From Euryarchaeota archaeon UBA62 (GTDB taxonomy: Archaea; Thermoplasmatota; Poseidoniia; Poseidoniales; Thalassarchaeaceae), in contig DAPJ01000032.1 in the NCBI GenBank assembly GCA_002502095.1, positions 1 through 8,309 of the forward strand: 8,309 nucleotides of DNA. Direction: 5' to 3'. How positions within the stretch are numbered: position 1 is the first letter of the stretch; every line of letters begins with the position of its first letter. The position numbers and the translations under genes are program-made. Under the pieces are notes generated by a model that was given only the letters and a program-made list of their open reading frames with translations, was not told the DNA's origin and did no database searches. Shown here piece after piece: positions 6,699 to 8,309 of this stretch.

Positions 6699-7421
6699 AT
6701 GCTGACTCCCATGGAGCCTCCCAAATTGGAGAAGCTAGTCAAGATTACAGTGGCGATCCAGGTCATCACACTCGTAGTCTGCTACTTTTCTTGGGTTTTG
6801 GACGGGTGCGATCCATTCATTCCATTCATTTCGGATACAGACACCAATCCAGCCTCTAGCTGGGCATTCACAATCGGATTCACTCTGACCGGAGCTCTTA
6901 CGGTACCTCTGTCGATACACTTCTACAATGCCAGAAGGAGATGGGCAGAGCAGAATCTTGGGTCCGGAATCGAAACTATGAATCTACTCTCAGCTATTTC
7001 CGCAGCCATATCCGGGATATCCATAATCTGGATTTCATACACGCCATGGCACGAGCAGATGGAGCTTCATATGGTACAGGCTAGGGTGATTTTTGGCGGA
7101 CTGATAATCTGGGCACTTCTATCAACGGCCATATCCCTTAGGATGTCCGTGCTAGATACACGATTCTCGTCACTATCTCAAACTCGTAGAAGTTGGACTG
7201 TTTTCTCCCTGATGTGCCTTCTTGGCCTGGCAGTCTCGGTCTACTCGTACGCGGGTATCTCACTATCTATACCCGCAGGGCACATGGACACGGTCTTGGA
7301 GTGCAGTGATCTCGGCCATCCTTCTCTGTCTGTAGCAGCGTTCTTTGAGTGGTTGATGGTCATAGGCTTCGCAGGAGTCTCATACACAGGGGCGCAAGAG
7401 GCACTACTTATCGACCAGTGA
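6699..7421 (+). CDS. Six-helix membrane protein of the Frag1/DRAM/Sfk1 family
   Basis: This 240-residue integral membrane protein carries the hallmarks of the Frag1/DRAM/Sfk1 family. After TM1 (about 14-34) comes DPFIPFISDTDTNPASSWAF (38-57), closely matching the eukaryotic PYISDTGTxPPE loop. TM2 is about 55-76, TM3 95-114, then a His-containing loop and TM4 (126-147, QARVIFGGLIIWALL), TM5 166-187 and TM6 211-231, which starts with FFEW (E217-W218) as in the DRAM SAxxEW segment. Six helices with the conserved extracytoplasmic loop after TM1 is the family topology. Eukaryotic members act in autophagy (DRAM), GPI-lipid remodelling (FRAG1/PGAP2) and phosphoinositide signalling (Sfk1); a biochemical activity is not settled for most, and none can be assigned here. 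It is followed after 56 bases by a PAP2-type gene on the same strand. Met5 (ATG 6711-6713) is an alternative start and fits the TATA-like box better. Confidence 0.8.
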   Translation: MLTPMEPPKLEKLVKITVAIQVITLVVCYFSWVLDGCDPFIPFISDTDTNPASSWAFTIGFTLTGALTVPLSIHFYNARRRWAEQNLGSGIETMNLLSAISAAISGISIIWISYTPWHEQMELHMVQARVIFGGLIIWALLSTAISLRMSVLDTRFSSLSQTRRSWTVFSLMCLLGLAVSVYSYAGISLSIPAGHMDTVLECSDLGHPSLSVAAFFEWLMVIGFAGVSYTGAQEALLIDQ

Positions 7422-7440
7422 CTTAGCCTCCTGAACAGGT

Positions 7441-7450
7441 GCAAAATTCA
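7441..7450 (+). promoter_or_regulatory. Candidate TATA box of the PAP2-type gene
   Basis: GCAAAATTCA lies in the 56-base gap after the Frag1/DRAM-like gene; its AT core is centred about 32 bases before ATG 7478, the same spacing as the candidate box of the zinc-ribbon gene. There is no Shine-Dalgarno before the ATG, so a nearly leaderless separate transcript is possible, beside read-through from the upstream gene. Confidence 0.25.
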
Positions 7451-7477
7451 TGACTGAGCCATCACGGGCCTAGAGTC

Positions 7478-8309
7478 ATGTGGTCGCCCTTTGGCCCCTA
7501 TGGCACCATCATGATATTCATCCTAGCATCCACTATCCCTCTGAGGAACCTTCTCTCCAGGGATGAGAAGAGTGAGCGCCTCCTCCTCTCAGAACTGCCA
7601 TCAGAAATAAGGTCTAAGGGCTACAAATGGCATATTTCTCTGTACTTGTTGATGTACCTGTACAAACTAGTCATCGATTTACACAATGAGCCAATCAAGG
7701 CCAGAGTGGGGGGATACACTCACTGGATACACTCGATAGAGGGTGATTTCTCTCTGTGGGCGCAGGACCTATTCAGGAACGATCTACTAACCGACGTCCT
7801 ATCGTTCCATTACCTGTTCGTCTATCTGTTCATAATCTGGTTCGTTCCGATTTACTTCATCCTCGTCAAGGACCATGTAATGGCCGACAAGGCCGCACTG
7901 AATTACTTCGTAGTGTACGTCCTTGCAGTACCGCTGTACCTCTTCTTCAATGTGGAAGTCACTAGTTCGTTCATTCCCGGGATGGATGCCTTGCTGTATC
8001 ACGACTCTTGGTATATGGAGTTCTTCACGAACAACGACCCTCTGGACAATGGATTCCCCAGTCTCCATTTCGGACTCCCCGTCGGCTTTCTAATACTCAA
8101 TAGACTCCATTGCAGAGATCTTGGAATTTCGATCAGAGAATGGAGGCATCGTGAGCTAGATTTGTTCGTTATGGCCAACGTAGTAATCTACTTCTTCAGT
8201 ATCCAGTACCTCGGTGTCCATTGGGTGGTAGATATCATTCCAGGCCTCGTTCTGGCTGTAATATGCGCTACATTTTGCCATAACTGGCAACCAAAACTAA
8301 GGAGCAGGC
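7478..8309 (+). CDS. PAP2/AUR1-like membrane phosphatase or phosphotransferase, 3' end outside window
   Basis: The frame is open from ATG 7478 to the window edge: 277 complete codons. The upstream stop at 7451-7453 leaves no earlier ATG in frame. The protein is polytopic, with helices near 8-26, 52-68, 110-130, 142-160, 193-208, 228-246 and 250-267. Two PAP2 catalytic motifs are present: NGFPSLH (191-197, His197) and QYLGVHWVVDIIPG (243-256, His248 and Asp252), the HxxxD pair. The classical first motif KxxxxxxRP is absent. That pattern, and the block SIEGDFSLWAQDL plus FHYLFVYLFIIWFVP before the motifs, fits the PAP2_3/AUR1 subgroup (inositol-phosphorylceramide synthase-like) and resembles haloarchaeal PAP2 proteins. 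The likely chemistry is cleavage or transfer of a phosphate or phospho-headgroup on an isoprenoid or glycerolipid at the membrane surface; the substrate is unknown. It is downstream of the Frag1/DRAM-like gene, with which it may be co-transcribed. Confidence 0.85.
   Translation, partial: MWSPFGPYGTIMIFILASTIPLRNLLSRDEKSERLLLSELPSEIRSKGYKWHISLYLLMYLYKLVIDLHNEPIKARVGGYTHWIHSIEGDFSLWAQDLFRNDLLTDVLSFHYLFVYLFIIWFVPIYFILVKDHVMADKAALNYFVVYVLAVPLYLFFNVEVTSSFIPGMDALLYHDSWYMEFFTNNDPLDNGFPSLHFGLPVGFLILNRLHCRDLGISIREWRHRELDLFVMANVVIYFFSIQYLGVHWVVDIIPGLVLAVICATFCHNWQPKLRSR

Noticed and set aside
6629..6769. 47-codon N-terminal extension of the YbaK-type gene
   Set aside because: It has no family similarity, would overlap the 5' end of the divergent membrane-protein gene, and the shorter form has exactly the expected family length with Lys46 in register.
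6816..6834. Short repeated ATTCATTCC-like tract
   Set aside because: It is explained by the codons for the FIPFIS segment of the Frag1/DRAM-like protein.
7430..7439. CCTGAACAGG palindrome after the Frag1/DRAM-like gene
   Set aside because: Only 4-bp arms and no following T-tract, so a terminator is not supported.
7450..7473. Seven-codon ORF (ATG to TAG) just before the PAP2-type gene
   Set aside because: Too short to support as an uORF; no Shine-Dalgarno, and it overlaps the probable promoter region.
7799..8068. 89-codon open frame on minus
   Set aside because: It is antisense to the PAP2-type gene, whose catalytic motifs are intact across this stretch.
1..8309. tRNA, rRNA, CRISPR, insertion sequence or attachment site
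   Set aside because: No cloverleaf, regular repeat-spacer array, transposase or flanking repeats were seen; nearly all bases are accounted for by coding regions.

Overview
The window is densely coding, with seven genes that I regard as real plus short divergent or intergenic gaps of at most about 130 bases. It looks prokaryotic and most likely archaeal; a marine planktonic euryarchaeon such as Marine Group II is my guess, not a demonstration. The reasons are: first genes of transcription units have AT-rich TATA-like boxes 32-50 bases upstream but no Shine-Dalgarno sequence; the clearest Shine-Dalgarno sits at an internal operon gene; and the last gene resembles the PAP2 proteins I know from haloarchaea. 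No bacterial -35/-10 promoter, RNA gene, mobile element or CRISPR array was seen.

Layout. (1) 1-2336, minus: the first 778 codons of a fused B12-dependent acyl-CoA mutase (IcmF type) running off the left edge. It has a B12 domain, a G-protein chaperone domain and a mutase domain with isobutyryl-CoA-type active-site residues. (2) 2467-2931, plus: a small double zinc-ribbon protein, divergent from icmF. (3) 2932-5358, minus: an operon of a long-chain acyl-CoA synthetase followed by a LysE/RhtB-type exporter; the exporter's stop codon directly abuts that of the zinc-ribbon gene. (4) 5425-6628, minus: a YbaK-type aminoacyl-tRNA deacylase followed by a SMUG1-type uracil-DNA glycosylase. (5) 6699-8309, plus: a six-helix protein with the signature of the Frag1/DRAM/Sfk1 family, followed by a PAP2/AUR1-like membrane phosphatase or transferase that runs off the right edge.

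How they may work together. IcmF and the acyl-CoA synthetase both concern acyl-CoA metabolism (isobutyryl/butyryl-CoA interconversion and activation of free fatty acids). The YbaK and SMUG1 genes are both quality-control enzymes, one for charged tRNA and one for DNA bases. The final pair are both polytopic membrane proteins of families tied in eukaryotes to phosphoinositide or sphingolipid biology. That pair is the most unusual part of the window: a Frag1/DRAM/Sfk1-like protein next to an AUR1-like PAP2 enzyme suggests a membrane-lipid module, but this is inference from family membership and adjacency.

There is no gene-free stretch longer than 300 bases.
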